Source: Pedobacter sp. SYSU D00535 (GTDB lineage: Bacteria; Bacteroidota; Bacteroidia; Sphingobacteriales; Sphingobacteriaceae). Taken from it: a stretch of 49,803 nt of DNA. Shown here piece by piece: positions 17,208 to 26,356 of the stretch. A program made the translations under genes and the position numbers. The stretch spans positions 1 through 49,803 of the forward strand of contig NZ_JAFEWD010000018.1 of NCBI RefSeq assembly GCF_017355855.1, given 5' to 3'. The first letter of the stretch is position 1. Every line of letters starts with the position of its first letter. The notes under the pieces were generated by a model. That model saw only the letters and a program-made list of their open reading frames with translations, did no database searches and was not told where the DNA came from.

Positions 17208-18434
17208 TTGAAACACTTAAAAGTCTTAGCATTTACTCACCAGCGGATAGATTTAAAGGAGTTGGGGAAATTAGTAATCTGTAATCAGACGCTGGTTAGC
17301 AGGTTAAGTCAGGTTAGGGAGAGGTTTGATATTGCTGAGATATTTTACATCGGAACATGTAATCGTGTCGAGTTTGTATTCACTACTTGTCACGATATCA
17401 CACCAGTTTTTGTTAAAAACTTCCTTCGTGCGCTGGAGTTCTGTATCCCAGACGATAAAATAGATGCCTTTGTTAGCAAAGCTTACGTGTACGAGGATGT
17501 GGAGGCATTTAATCACCTGCTCAGGGTATCCTGTTCGCTTGAAAGTCTAGTGGTAGGAGAGAAGGAGATTCTTGCTCAGGTTAGGAAGGGGTATGAGACG
17601 TGTCGAAAGGCGGGGTTCACGGGTGATTATCTTCGCTTGGTGATGAATCAGGTAGTTAAGGCTGCTAAAGAAGTGTACACGCAGACTAAAATATCTAAAA
17701 ACCCGATCTCCGTTGTTTCCTTAGCTTACCGAAAGCTTCACGAATTAAAAATGTGCTCCAATTCCCGGATTCTTATCATTGGGGCCGGTGAAACGAATAA
17801 GAATATTTCCAAGTATCTTCAGAAGCACAAATACTCAAACTTTACAATTTTCAACCGCACCTTGTCAAAGGCGCAGGACTTGGCACGTGATTTGAACGGT
17901 GAGGCCTATGGCCTTGAGGAGCTTTCGAATTATAAGAAAGGCTTTGATGTTATTGTTACATGTACGAGCGCAGTTGAGCCAATAATAACAAATGAGATTT
18001 ATCAGTCATTGCTAAATGGCGATACGGATAAGAAGGTAATTGTAGATCTCGCTATTCCAAATGATACAAGTGCGGAGGTGTTGGATAATAACCTGGTGCA
18101 CTTTATTGAAGTAAGAAGTCTGCAGGAGATTGCAAACCGAAACATGCAGGAGCGGTATCAGGAATTGGTACACGCTGAACTAATAATAGATCGAAATATT
18201 GACGAGTTTATGCCCCTGTTGAAGCAGCGTAGAATTGAGTTGGCTATGCGGGAAGTTCCAATGAAAATCAAGGAAATCCGTAGTGTTGCTGTCAATTCTG
18301 TGTTTGCTGATGATATCCAGAAGCTAGATACTGATTCTCGTGAAGTTCTCGAGAAAATCATGAATTACATGGAGAAGAAGTACATCAGCGTGCCGATGGT
18401 AATGGCAAAAGAAATACTTGTTAATAATAGTTAG
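17208..18434 (+). CDS. hemA: Glutamyl-tRNA reductase
   Basis: First committed step of the C5 heme pathway: reduces glutamyl-tRNA(Glu) to glutamate-1-semialdehyde with NADPH. The catalytic Cys51 is in the signature IGTCNRVEF; SLVVGEKEILAQVRKGYE and the NADPH-binding IIGAGETNKNISKYL follow, then a helical dimerisation tail. 408 residues. The start is a TTG: the N terminus KHLKVLAFTH matches the family start and no ATG lies in a suitable place. First gene of the heme cluster, 60 bp before hemCD. Confidence 0.95.
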   Translation: MKHLKVLAFTHQRIDLKELGKLVICNQTLVSRLSQVRERFDIAEIFYIGTCNRVEFVFTTCHDITPVFVKNFLRALEFCIPDDKIDAFVSKAYVYEDVEAFNHLLRVSCSLESLVVGEKEILAQVRKGYETCRKAGFTGDYLRLVMNQVVKAAKEVYTQTKISKNPISVVSLAYRKLHELKMCSNSRILIIGAGETNKNISKYLQKHKYSNFTIFNRTLSKAQDLARDLNGEAYGLEELSNYKKGFDVIVTCTSAVEPIITNEIYQSLLNGDTDKKVIVDLAIPNDTSAEVLDNNLVHFIEVRSLQEIANRNMQERYQELVHAELIIDRNIDEFMPLLKQRRIELAMREVPMKIKEIRSVAVNSVFADDIQKLDTDSREVLEKIMNYMEKKYISVPMVMAKEILVNNS

Positions 18435-18466
18435 TTTCTTTCTCTTCGTTTGCAAAATCGCTTGAT

Positions 18467-18474
18467 TATTTTTG
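18467..18474 (+). promoter_or_regulatory. -7 promoter box of hemCD
   Basis: TATTTTTG is a perfect TAnnTTTG. A TTTG lies at 18449-18452, but only 14 bp away, closer than the usual 19-21. It suggests an internal promoter 20 bp before the GTG start of hemCD. Confidence 0.5.
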
Positions 18475-18493
18475 CAAGGGCTAAATTTTCATT

Positions 18494-20074
18494 GTGGATA
18501 GAAAAATTGTTATAGGTACCCGTGGGAGCGAGCTGGCTCTGTGGCAGGCTAACTTTGTTAAAGACAAACTAGCTGAAATCGGTGTAGACTCAGAACTAAA
18601 AATCATAAAAACTCAGGGCGATAGCATTCTTAACCTGAGACTCGATAAACTGGAAGGCAAGGGGTTTTTCACTAAAGAACTCGAAGAGGCTCTCTTATCC
18701 GGTGCCATTGATGTTGCCGTACACTCTCATAAAGACCTTCCAACACAAAACCCACCGGGACTAATTATTGCTGCCGTTTCTGAAAGAGAAGACCCGCATG
18801 AGCTTCTGCTGATATTAAAAGATTGCGTGGATGTAAAGCAGAAATTGTCCGTGAAATTTGGTGGGATGGTAGGCACTTCCTCCAACAGACGGAAAGCTCA
18901 ACTTTTGTCGGTACGTCCGGATCTGGAAATTGAAGATCTCCGCGGTAACGTTCCTACTCGGATTCAAAAGCTTCGGGATGAAGACTATGATGCTATCATG
19001 ATTGCCAAAGCAGGAGTGCAGCGTCTGGGTATTGACCTGAGCGAGTTCTATGTAGAGGAGCTCGAACCTATGGAGTTTATTCCAGCACCTGCGCAAGGAG
19101 TATTAGCGATACAGATTCGGGAAAATGACCGACCTTTATTCGATAAGCTGCAGGCATTGCATAATAAACAGGTAGCTGATGAGATATCTGTAGAGCGGAA
19201 AGTTTTAAACATGTTCAACGGAGGTTGTCACTTGCCTTTAGGTTGCTATTGCAGAAAGGAGAATGGCAAGTTTCAGGTGTGGACATCTAAGGCGGAGACG
19301 GAAGAAAGTTTCCCTGACCGGCACTTCATCGAGTCAGAAACGCTCGATGGTCTGGCCGAAAAAATTGTAGGTAAGTTTTCAGAAGGCCGTAAGTTTCCTG
19401 GTAGTGTTTTTATCACCAGGGAAGTATCGGAGTCCAGCTATCTACGTAAAGCACTTCAAAAACACAATATCAGGCTAGAAGGAAGGTCGCTCATCCGAAC
19501 GTTCCCTATCATCAACAGGCTTGATCCTTATATATTGCGGAATATTGACTGGATATTCTTTAGCAGTAAGAATGCTATTGAGTATTTTTTCAAACTGGAG
19601 CCGGAGATAGTAAAGAAAACCCGGTTTGGGGTGATTGGGAGGGCATCAGAAGAAGTATTAAGAAGGTTCGGCAGACGCCCTGACTTCAACGGGGAAGAAG
19701 GTGGAATTGACACAGCAGACATAGCTCAAGAATTTGCCGCTATTGCAAATGGTAGCACAGTGTTGTTCCCAGGGGCAAAAGAATCGTTAAGGACGGTTCA
19801 GAAGGCCATGTCGCCAGAAACTAAAGTCATTGACCTTCCGGTATATGAGACGGTCATGGAGGAGCACGTGGAACAATCCCTTGCGGATGTCCTCATTTTT
19901 ACTAGTCCATCTAATGTAGAGGCATATTTTGTTCATCACCTGTTGGAGCCGGGACAAAAAGTGATCTGTATAGGCCGTTCAACCGGCAAAAAGTTCGACG
20001 AGATGGGCGTGAAATACGTCCTTCCATATTCTCCTGACGAGATTGGACTGGCAGAGGCAGTTTTCGGCCTGTAA
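18494..20074 (+). CDS. hemC-hemD: Fused porphobilinogen deaminase / uroporphyrinogen-III synthase
   Basis: 526 residues with two enzymes in one chain. Residues 1 to about 300 are porphobilinogen deaminase (IGTRGSELALWQA, VHSHKDLPT; the dipyrromethane-cofactor Cys245 in FNGGCHLPLG). About 305-526 is a HemD domain (FITREVSESSYLRKAL, DWIFFSSKNAIEYF, LIFTSPSNVEAYF). Together they turn porphobilinogen into uroporphyrinogen III without releasing hydroxymethylbilane, which is chemically unstable. The fusion is common in Bacteroidota. The start is a GTG about 14 nt after a predicted transcription start. Confidence 0.95.
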   Translation: MDRKIVIGTRGSELALWQANFVKDKLAEIGVDSELKIIKTQGDSILNLRLDKLEGKGFFTKELEEALLSGAIDVAVHSHKDLPTQNPPGLIIAAVSEREDPHELLLILKDCVDVKQKLSVKFGGMVGTSSNRRKAQLLSVRPDLEIEDLRGNVPTRIQKLRDEDYDAIMIAKAGVQRLGIDLSEFYVEELEPMEFIPAPAQGVLAIQIRENDRPLFDKLQALHNKQVADEISVERKVLNMFNGGCHLPLGCYCRKENGKFQVWTSKAETEESFPDRHFIESETLDGLAEKIVGKFSEGRKFPGSVFITREVSESSYLRKALQKHNIRLEGRSLIRTFPIINRLDPYILRNIDWIFFSSKNAIEYFFKLEPEIVKKTRFGVIGRASEEVLRRFGRRPDFNGEEGGIDTADIAQEFAAIANGSTVLFPGAKESLRTVQKAMSPETKVIDLPVYETVMEEHVEQSLADVLIFTSPSNVEAYFVHHLLEPGQKVICIGRSTGKKFDEMGVKYVLPYSPDEIGLAEAVFGL

Positions 20075-20118
20075 CTTGCTAGGCCGTCATAGCATTAAAA
20101 ATAATTTAGAGATATCAG

Positions 20119-20168
20119 GATCTGCCTTGGGCAGATCTATAAATTCCTCCAGATGGAGGAGGGGGGCC
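20119..20168 (+). promoter_or_regulatory. hemB leader with two hairpins, one masking the RBS
   Basis: A perfect 8-bp hairpin (GATCTGCC, TTG, GGCAGATC; 20119-20137) is followed by CCTCC AGAT GGAGG (20146-20159), in which the left arm pairs with the first part of a long purine ribosome-binding tract (GGAGGAGGGGGG, 20155-20166). A strong SD is unusual for this group and here lies 5 bp before the ATG at 20171. The structure could tune hemB translation. Confidence 0.45.
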
Positions 20169-20170
20169 AG

Positions 20171-21139
20171 ATGTTAATTAGACCAAGAAGATTACGAAAA
20201 ACCCCTTTAGTGCGGGAAATGGTAGCAGAAACACGTCTTTCAAAAGACATGTTCGTGTACCCATACTTTGTAGTACCCGGTAAAAACGTCACTCACGGGA
20301 TCGATGCGATGCCCGGCGTAAGTCATTTCTCCGCTGATACCCTGGTAAAAGACGTGGAAAAATCGTTAAAGCTGGGCCTTAATAAGGTGTTGTTGTTCGG
20401 TGTAGGCGAGGATAAATGTGAGGATGCCAGTTCAGCGTATAGCGAAAACTCTGTTGTTGCTAACGCGGTTCGGGAATTGAAAGCTGCTTTCGGAGAAGAT
20501 CTTTACGTTATTACGGATGTATGTACCTGTGCGTATACTACTCACGGGCACTGCGGGATCATGCACAACGACTACGTACATAACGACGAGACGGTAGAAG
20601 TGCTTGCTAAAATGGCTCTTACACATGCCCAGGCCGGTGCGGATATGATTGCGCCATCTGATATGATGGACGGCCGCATTCTTGGTATCCGGCAAAAGCT
20701 GGATGCTAACAATATGGAGAATACAGCCATCATGAGTTATAGCGTCAAATTCGCTTCCGCTTATTATGGCCCATTTAGAGAGGCCGCTGATTCTGCTCCC
20801 AACAAAGGGGACCGAAAGGCATATCAGATGGATTATCGTAATCCGAACGAAACACTAAGAGAGGCTATCCTGGATGAAGATGAGGGTGCTGATGTACTGA
20901 TGGTGAAACCGGCTCTTGCCTATCTTGATATCATTCATCGCCTGAGGAATAACACTAATTTGCCGGTAGCTTGTTATAACGTTTCCGGCGAATATTCAAT
21001 GGTGAAAGCCGCTGCTCAAGCCGGCTGGATCGATGAACAGAAGGTGACGATGGAGAATATGTATGCCTTTGCTCGCGCTGGCGCTAATATTATCATCACC
21101 TATCATGCAAGGGAAATCCTTGAAAAAGGCTGGATGTAA
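20171..21139 (+). CDS. hemB: Delta-aminolevulinic acid dehydratase (porphobilinogen synthase)
   Basis: Condenses two 5-aminolevulinate molecules to porphobilinogen. The two active-site lysines are in YSVKFASAYYGPF and DVLMVKPALAYLD. The Cys-containing metal region DVCTCAYTTHGHCG is of the zinc-binding type. 322 residues from the ATG at 20171; an in-frame ATG at 20153 would add six residues but lies ahead of the purine-rich RBS, so the downstream start is preferred. Followed 60 bp later by hemL. Confidence 0.95.
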   Translation: MLIRPRRLRKTPLVREMVAETRLSKDMFVYPYFVVPGKNVTHGIDAMPGVSHFSADTLVKDVEKSLKLGLNKVLLFGVGEDKCEDASSAYSENSVVANAVRELKAAFGEDLYVITDVCTCAYTTHGHCGIMHNDYVHNDETVEVLAKMALTHAQAGADMIAPSDMMDGRILGIRQKLDANNMENTAIMSYSVKFASAYYGPFREAADSAPNKGDRKAYQMDYRNPNETLREAILDEDEGADVLMVKPALAYLDIIHRLRNNTNLPVACYNVSGEYSMVKAAAQAGWIDEQKVTMENMYAFARAGANIIITYHAREILEKGWM

Positions 21140-21199
21140 ATATCCGAAGCCCGAATTATAAACAAGCTAGCTTAAAGTCTAAACTTTAACCAAGATATA

Positions 21200-22591
21200 A
21201 TGCTCGACTCTCTCAAAAAAATATTCAATTCTGAGGACGAAAAAATGGTTTCTAATACTGGTAAACCTGATATATCCCGCGAGAAATCTGCTGAGCTTTA
21301 TGAAAAAGCGCAGACTTTTTTTCCGGGTGGGGTTAACTCTCCGGTGAGGGCCTTTCGTTCTGTTTACGGTACGCCCTTATTTATTGAAAAGGGAGATGGT
21401 TGCTTCATTTGGGACGCTGACGGTAATCAGTTTATCGACTTCTGCTGCTCCTGGGGACCACTAATCTTAGGTCATAATAATCCAAAGATAAGAGAGAAGG
21501 TTGGAGAAGTAATGCAACGGGGAATGAGCTTCGGCGCTCCTACCGCTCTCGAAAACGAGCTGGCCGAGCTAATTCTTAAAAACAACAAACTCATAGAGAA
21601 AATTCGGTTTGTAAGTTCAGGAACCGAAGCCGTGATGTCAGCAATCCGCCTGGCCAGAGGGTATACAAAGAGAGACAAAATATTAAAATTTGAGGGTTGC
21701 TACCACGGTCATGTAGACTCCTTATTGGTAAAAGCCGGTTCAGGCTTAGTGACTTTCGGCGAAACTTCATCAGCAGGGGTACCCAAATCGTTTGCTGAGG
21801 AAACCATCGTAGTTCCTTTGAATGATAGAAACGCGATAGAAGAGGCTTTTCGCCAATTCCCTGATCAAATTGCAGCAATTATCATTGAAGGGGTGCCGGC
21901 TAACAACGGCTTGCTCATCCAGGATAAAGAGTTTGTGCAGTTTTTGAGGGAGATTACGTCCAGCAATGGCGCGCTGCTGATATTTGACGAGGTGATAACA
22001 GGGTTCAGACTGGGCTTTGAAGGGGCAGCGAAACATTATGACATTAAGCCCGACATCATCACGTATGGTAAAATCTTAGGAGGCGGAATGCCTGTAGGTG
22101 CTTATGGCGCCTCGGCAAGCATTATGGGAAACATCTCTCCCGAAGGTCCTGTTTACCAGGCAGGCACGCTTTCAGGTAACCCCGTAGCAATGGCGGCAGG
22201 AATCGCCCAGATCTCAGAAGTACTGCGCTCTGGCTTTTATAAAGATCTGAACCGGAAAGCGGAAGAATTTGCAGAGTCGATTCAACGATTCGCATCGGCA
22301 AGAAATTACAAATTCAAAGTATTTAATGTAGGCTCCATATTTTGGTTTGCCTTCACTGATAAAGACATCCGTAAAGCTGAAGACATAGATCCTTCAAGCA
22401 TGGAAAAATTCAAAGTTTTGCACCGTGAGTTGCTCAACCGGGGCATTTATTTAGGTCCTTCCGGCTACGAAGTCGGTTTCGTATCTGCGGCCCATACGAA
22501 AACGGAGTTGGAAAAAGCAAAACGTGCGATTTTTGAGGCACTGGACATAGTATTCCGCAGTACAGGGAAAACGCCGTCGGAAGATAGGTAA
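21200..22591 (+). CDS. hemL: Glutamate-1-semialdehyde 2,1-aminomutase
   Basis: A PLP enzyme of the C5 pathway that isomerises glutamate-1-semialdehyde to 5-aminolevulinate. Seen: FFPGGVNSPVRAF, SSGTEAVMSAIRLARGYT, FDEVITGFR and TYGKILGGGMPVGAYG with the PLP lysine. 463 residues, about 30 longer than usual at the N terminus; the ATG at 21245 would give a more standard length, so the start is open between 21200 and 21245. Followed after 23 bp by the histidine kinase gene. Confidence 0.94.
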   Translation: MLDSLKKIFNSEDEKMVSNTGKPDISREKSAELYEKAQTFFPGGVNSPVRAFRSVYGTPLFIEKGDGCFIWDADGNQFIDFCCSWGPLILGHNNPKIREKVGEVMQRGMSFGAPTALENELAELILKNNKLIEKIRFVSSGTEAVMSAIRLARGYTKRDKILKFEGCYHGHVDSLLVKAGSGLVTFGETSSAGVPKSFAEETIVVPLNDRNAIEEAFRQFPDQIAAIIIEGVPANNGLLIQDKEFVQFLREITSSNGALLIFDEVITGFRLGFEGAAKHYDIKPDIITYGKILGGGMPVGAYGASASIMGNISPEGPVYQAGTLSGNPVAMAAGIAQISEVLRSGFYKDLNRKAEEFAESIQRFASARNYKFKVFNVGSIFWFAFTDKDIRKAEDIDPSSMEKFKVLHRELLNRGIYLGPSGYEVGFVSAAHTKTELEKAKRAIFEALDIVFRSTGKTPSEDR

Positions 22592-22614
22592 CGTTAATAT
22601 CGGGCGATTACGAA

Positions 22615-23490
22615 ATGAGAAAACCACTTGTAATATTCTATGCGCTTTCCATCTATGTACTGGTGGAGTTAATCTGGTGGGCCTATCTTCTCATTTCGGT
22701 GCAGCCAGAGCGGAAGGGGATGATCCTGGGTGAGGGCGCCGTATTTTTGCTAATCTTTATCAGCGGCGTCTATTATCTTCAGAAAACCTTGAAGAAAGAA
22801 AGGAAGCTGCACGAACAACAGAAAAACTTTTTGCTTTCGGTAACACACGAGTTGAAATCGCCCCTGGCTTCAATCAAGTTGTACCTGCAAACAATCTTGA
22901 AAAGGGAACTGGACAAAGCGCAGATCCATTCGTTCCTGAATAACTCGTTGAAGGACATTGAACGGCTGGACGATTTGGTGGAGAATATGCTAATTGCAAC
23001 GCGTATTGAAAACCGGTCCTACTCGTTCCCTAAAGAGGAGTTTAACTTCTCCGAACTGATTCAAAAAGTGGCAGGACGATTGCAAATCCATACCTGCAGT
23101 ACTCAAATTATTAAAACAAAACTGCAACCAGATGTTGCTATTACCGGTGATAAGTTTGCCCTCACGCTGGTAGTATCCAACTTAATCGAGAATGCTGTTA
23201 AATATTCTCCGCCCTGTGCGGAAGTAGAGGTAAGCCTCCTGGAAAAAAATAATACTATTTGTTTGGCTGTTGCCGATAAGGGGATAGGGATTAAAGATGA
23301 AGAAAAACTTCGCATATTTGATAAGTTTTACCGTGTAGGAAGCGAAGAGACACGCAAAACAAAGGGTACAGGTCTTGGCTTATACATTGTAAAACAGGTG
23401 CTTGAAAACCATCACGCACAAATAAAAGTTAAGAATAATCGTCCTACGGGAAGTATTTTTGAAGTAACCTTTAATTCAAATGGCGGCTAA
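22615..23490 (+). CDS. Membrane sensor histidine kinase
   Basis: 291 residues. Two transmembrane helices (about 5-28 and 40-56) are joined by a loop of only about ten residues, so there is no extracytoplasmic sensor domain; sensing would be in the membrane or through another protein. HisKA box FLLSVTHELKSPLASIKLY with His78, N-box NLIENAVKYSP, G-boxes ADKGIGI and GTGLGLYIVKQVL. Overlaps the response regulator gene by 11 bp. It lies inside the heme operon, so a role in controlling heme supply or its stress is plausible but unproven. Confidence 0.9.
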   Translation: MRKPLVIFYALSIYVLVELIWWAYLLISVQPERKGMILGEGAVFLLIFISGVYYLQKTLKKERKLHEQQKNFLLSVTHELKSPLASIKLYLQTILKRELDKAQIHSFLNNSLKDIERLDDLVENMLIATRIENRSYSFPKEEFNFSELIQKVAGRLQIHTCSTQIIKTKLQPDVAITGDKFALTLVVSNLIENAVKYSPPCAEVEVSLLEKNNTICLAVADKGIGIKDEEKLRIFDKFYRVGSEETRKTKGTGLGLYIVKQVLENHHAQIKVKNNRPTGSIFEVTFNSNGG

Positions 23491-24184
23491 ACAACGTATT
23501 TTATTAGTAGAAGATGAAGAACATCTACTCGAAGCAATAAAACTTAATCTGGAGCTTGAAGGCTACAAAGTCACTACCGCAACTGACGGTAAGAAAGCGC
23601 TCCGTATTTTCAAGGAAGAACGATTTAATCTGATAGTACTGGACGTTATGTTGCCGGAAATCGACGGCTTCCAGGTCGCAGAAACTATTCGGCTGGAGAA
23701 TTCGGAGGTTCCGATTATGTTCCTCACGGCAAAGAACACCAATGAGGACCGGGTAACGGGACTAAGAAAAGGTGCCGACGACTATTTGGTAAAACCCTTT
23801 AACCTGGAAGAGCTCATCTTACGGGTTAATAACCTGGTAAAAAGAGGGCTAAGCGGCGAAGAAAAGAAGGAGCTGAATACCTACAAAATCGGTGACAAGA
23901 CCATCTACTTCAACTCTTTCGAGTTGAGGCATGAGGATGGCTCCATTACACCTCTCACGAAAAAAGAGACAATGTTGTTAAAGCTGCTGATAGAACGCAG
24001 AAACGAGGCGGTTTCACGCGAGCAGATCTTGGAAACGGTTTGGAATTACGATGTATACCCTTCCACCCGCACCATCGACAACTTTATACTAACCTTCCGG
24101 AAGTATTTTGAGCCGGATCAAAAGAATCCTAAATATTTTCATTCTATCCGCGGAGTAGGTTATAAATTTACGGACGCTCAGTAA
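23480..24184 (+). CDS. OmpR-family response regulator
   Basis: 234 residues. Receiver domain with the acidic pair ED (11-12), phospho-acceptor Asp55 in IVLDVMLPEIDGF, Thr in MFLTAKN and Lys in DYLVKPF, then an OmpR/PhoB winged helix (LTKKETMLLKLLIERRNEAVSREQILETVW, RTIDNFILTFRKYF). Cognate partner of the kinase just upstream. Its TAA overlaps the next ATG by one base. Confidence 0.93.
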   Translation: MAAKQRILLVEDEEHLLEAIKLNLELEGYKVTTATDGKKALRIFKEERFNLIVLDVMLPEIDGFQVAETIRLENSEVPIMFLTAKNTNEDRVTGLRKGADDYLVKPFNLEELILRVNNLVKRGLSGEEKKELNTYKIGDKTIYFNSFELRHEDGSITPLTKKETMLLKLLIERRNEAVSREQILETVWNYDVYPSTRTIDNFILTFRKYFEPDQKNPKYFHSIRGVGYKFTDAQ

Positions 24185-24702
24185 TGCTGAACAAAAACGC
24201 CCGGTTTGTAGTGCTGGCACTCGCCGTAGTCCTTCTAATCTGGGTGCTTTCTCAGCGTGTTTATGAAATTGCCGCAATCGTTGGTCTCGGTATTCTTTAT
24301 CTCGTCTGGAGTCACTTTAGACAGGGTTCGGTAGCCTTAGCCTCCAAAGCGTACCACAACAGAGATTACGAACGGGCAGAGAAGCTACTGTTAGAAACCG
24401 CAGATCCGGATAAGCTAGCCAGGAGCAGGCGTGGTTATTACGAGTTTATCATGGGCAACATAGAGCTCAAAAAAGAGCGATTTGATGAAGCTGAAATGCA
24501 TTTTCAAATAGCCAGTCGCTTTCCGCTAAGAAGCGAGAATGATAAAGGAATAGTGCTGGTGCAGCTGGCTAACCTTAACCTTCGTAAGAAAGAGTTTGAG
24601 AAGGCAAAAGCGTACCTGGAGAAGACCAAAGAACTAAAAATTAGTTCCCGAGTTGAAAGTATTGTTAAGAAGATAGAACACGAAATACAAAAATCTAAGT
24701 GA
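24184..24702 (+). CDS. TPR-type membrane protein
   Basis: 172 residues: two N-terminal hydrophobic helices (about 8-25 and 28-44), then a soluble helical part with degenerate tetratricopeptide repeats (ALASKAYHNRDYERAEKLLLE, YYEFIMGNIELKKERFDEAEMHFQIA, LVQLANLNLRKKEFEKAKAYLEKT). Probably a membrane-anchored scaffold. It is translationally linked to both the response regulator and hemE (1-bp and 4-bp overlaps), so it may be an accessory of heme synthesis or of the two-component system. No enzymatic motif is seen. Confidence 0.7.
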   Translation: MLNKNARFVVLALAVVLLIWVLSQRVYEIAAIVGLGILYLVWSHFRQGSVALASKAYHNRDYERAEKLLLETADPDKLARSRRGYYEFIMGNIELKKERFDEAEMHFQIASRFPLRSENDKGIVLVQLANLNLRKKEFEKAKAYLEKTKELKISSRVESIVKKIEHEIQKSK

Positions 24703-25733
24703 TAAATAACCAGAAAGACTCGCTGTTTATCAAGGCAGCATTTTCGGAACCTACAGAACGCCCGCCGGTGTGGATGATGCGCCAGGCTGGACGCTTTATG
24801 AAAGAATATTGGGAGATTAAAAACAAGTACTCTTTCCTGGAGATGTGCAAGACGCCCGAGATAGCGGCTGATGTAACCATGCTGCCGGTAGATCTTCTTG
24901 GCATTGATGCGGCAATTTTATTTTCGGACATTTTGGTAACGGGGGAAGCAATGGGTGGAGACCTGAGTTTCAACCAGGGTGTGGGGCCGCGATTTGCCAA
25001 TCCGGTAAGAACTAAGGCGGACGTCGAAAACCTGGCTACTGGAGTGAATGACCGGCTTCAGTATGTTGCTGATGCGATTAAGGTAATTCAACAACGTTTG
25101 CAGGGAAGCATTCCCCTGATTGGTTTCGCTGGGGCACCCTTTACCGTGATGAGTTACCTGGTGGAAGGCGGGTCGTCAAAAGACTTTAAGCTAACGAAAC
25201 TGATGCTGCACAATGAGCCTGAGTTGGCGCATCAGCTTTTATCTAAGATTGCAGCCGTAACTACAGATTACCTGAATCTGCAGATCGAAGCAGGTGTTAA
25301 CGCGCTGCAGATTTTTGACAGCTGGGCCATGGCACTTTCGTGGGATGACTACAATGAATTCTCTCACCGCTATATCCAACAAATCATTGCAGGTTTGAAT
25401 CGTAAGGATATCCCCGTGATTTCTTTTTGCAAAGGTAGCTCGGTTTTCGCGCCACTGATGGCAGAGGCTAAACCAGACGTAGTTTCAATCGACTGGAACG
25501 TGGATCTGTTAGATATGAAACGTCGCTTACCAGCAGGAATAGCGGTACAGGGGAACTTGGACCCACACATCTTATATGCAGATAAGAAAGTGATAAAGGA
25601 GAGAATTTACCGGCTTTTCGACCGCATGAAAGGAGAGAATGGCTTTATCTTCAACCTTGGTCACGGAATTATGCCCGACATCCCCTTCGATAACGTGAAG
25701 TACGCCATCGAGGTAATTAAAGAGTATAAATAG
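24699..25733 (+). CDS. hemE: Uroporphyrinogen decarboxylase
   Basis: Removes four acetate carboxyls from uroporphyrinogen III to give coproporphyrinogen III. The N-terminal signature PPVWMMRQAGRFMKEY, the active-site Asp in LFSDILVTGEAMG and GFAGAPFTVMSYLVEGG are visible, and the C terminus has FNLGHGIMPDIP. 344 residues. The start is a GTG that overlaps the stop of the TPR gene (GTGA), typical of coupled translation. Confidence 0.95.
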   Translation: MINNQKDSLFIKAAFSEPTERPPVWMMRQAGRFMKEYWEIKNKYSFLEMCKTPEIAADVTMLPVDLLGIDAAILFSDILVTGEAMGGDLSFNQGVGPRFANPVRTKADVENLATGVNDRLQYVADAIKVIQQRLQGSIPLIGFAGAPFTVMSYLVEGGSSKDFKLTKLMLHNEPELAHQLLSKIAAVTTDYLNLQIEAGVNALQIFDSWAMALSWDDYNEFSHRYIQQIIAGLNRKDIPVISFCKGSSVFAPLMAEAKPDVVSIDWNVDLLDMKRRLPAGIAVQGNLDPHILYADKKVIKERIYRLFDRMKGENGFIFNLGHGIMPDIPFDNVKYAIEVIKEYK

Positions 25734-25748
25734 AACGACTAAGAATAT

Positions 25749-25777
25749 CCGGACTACCAGGAAGTCCAGTAGTCCGG
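25749..25777 (+). terminator. Hairpin between hemE and hemJ
   Basis: CCGGACTAC and GTAGTCCGG form a perfect 9-bp stem with an 11-nt loop, followed by CTTTGCCCTT. It may be a weak terminator or an mRNA-stabilising hairpin that lowers hemJ expression; the T-tract is poor. Confidence 0.5.
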
Positions 25778-25787
25778 CTTTGCCCTT

Positions 25788-26324
25788 ATGCTATATCTCT
25801 ACGCTAAATCGGTACACATAATTTTTGTAGTCAGCTGGATGGCCGGGCTCTTCTATATCGTTCGTCTGTTCATCTATCATATAGAAGCGAATGAGCGGCC
25901 TGCTGCCGAAAGAGAGATCCTCCAGCGACAGTTTGTGGTGATGCAGCGGAAACTTTGGAATATCATCACCACCCCTGCGATGATTCTTACTATTCTTGCA
26001 GGAGCTTATATGGTGTATCTAAATCCCAATTTGCTCCAAGCCGACTGGATGCTGGTGAAGCTTGCCTTTGTGGCAGGCCTTCTTGCCTATCACTTCAAAT
26101 GCCAGCAAATTATAAATCAGCTAAAAAATGGCATTTATAACTGGACTTCCACAGGACTCAGGATTTGGAATGAAGTAGCAACGATATTCTTAGTCGCGAT
26201 AGTCTTCACCGTTGTTCTGAAGAGTGCTATCGACTGGTTGTACGGACTGCTTGGACTATTGGCCTTCATTGTAATCATTATGTCGGCGGTCAAAATTTAT
26301 AAGTACTATCGCTTGAAACAATAG
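25788..26324 (+). CDS. hemJ: Protoporphyrinogen IX oxidase, HemJ family
   Basis: 178 residues with four or five membrane helices. The HemJ pattern YAKSVHIIFVVSWMAGLFYIVRLFIYH contains the conserved His10 and His31, and ADWMLVKLAFVAG the conserved Lys91. HemJ oxidises protoporphyrinogen IX to protoporphyrin IX in the inner membrane in organisms lacking HemG and HemY. Its position directly after hemE supports this; hemF/N and hemH are not in the window. Confidence 0.88.
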   Translation: MLYLYAKSVHIIFVVSWMAGLFYIVRLFIYHIEANERPAAEREILQRQFVVMQRKLWNIITTPAMILTILAGAYMVYLNPNLLQADWMLVKLAFVAGLLAYHFKCQQIINQLKNGIYNWTSTGLRIWNEVATIFLVAIVFTVVLKSAIDWLYGLLGLLAFIVIIMSAVKIYKYYRLKQ

Positions 26325-26356
26325 TTAAATACTATGAGTTGTAACCTGGTCGGCAA

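Noticed and set aside
25749-25777. Riboswitch before hemJ
   Set aside because: Only one simple hairpin in a 54-bp gap; no known aptamer architecture.
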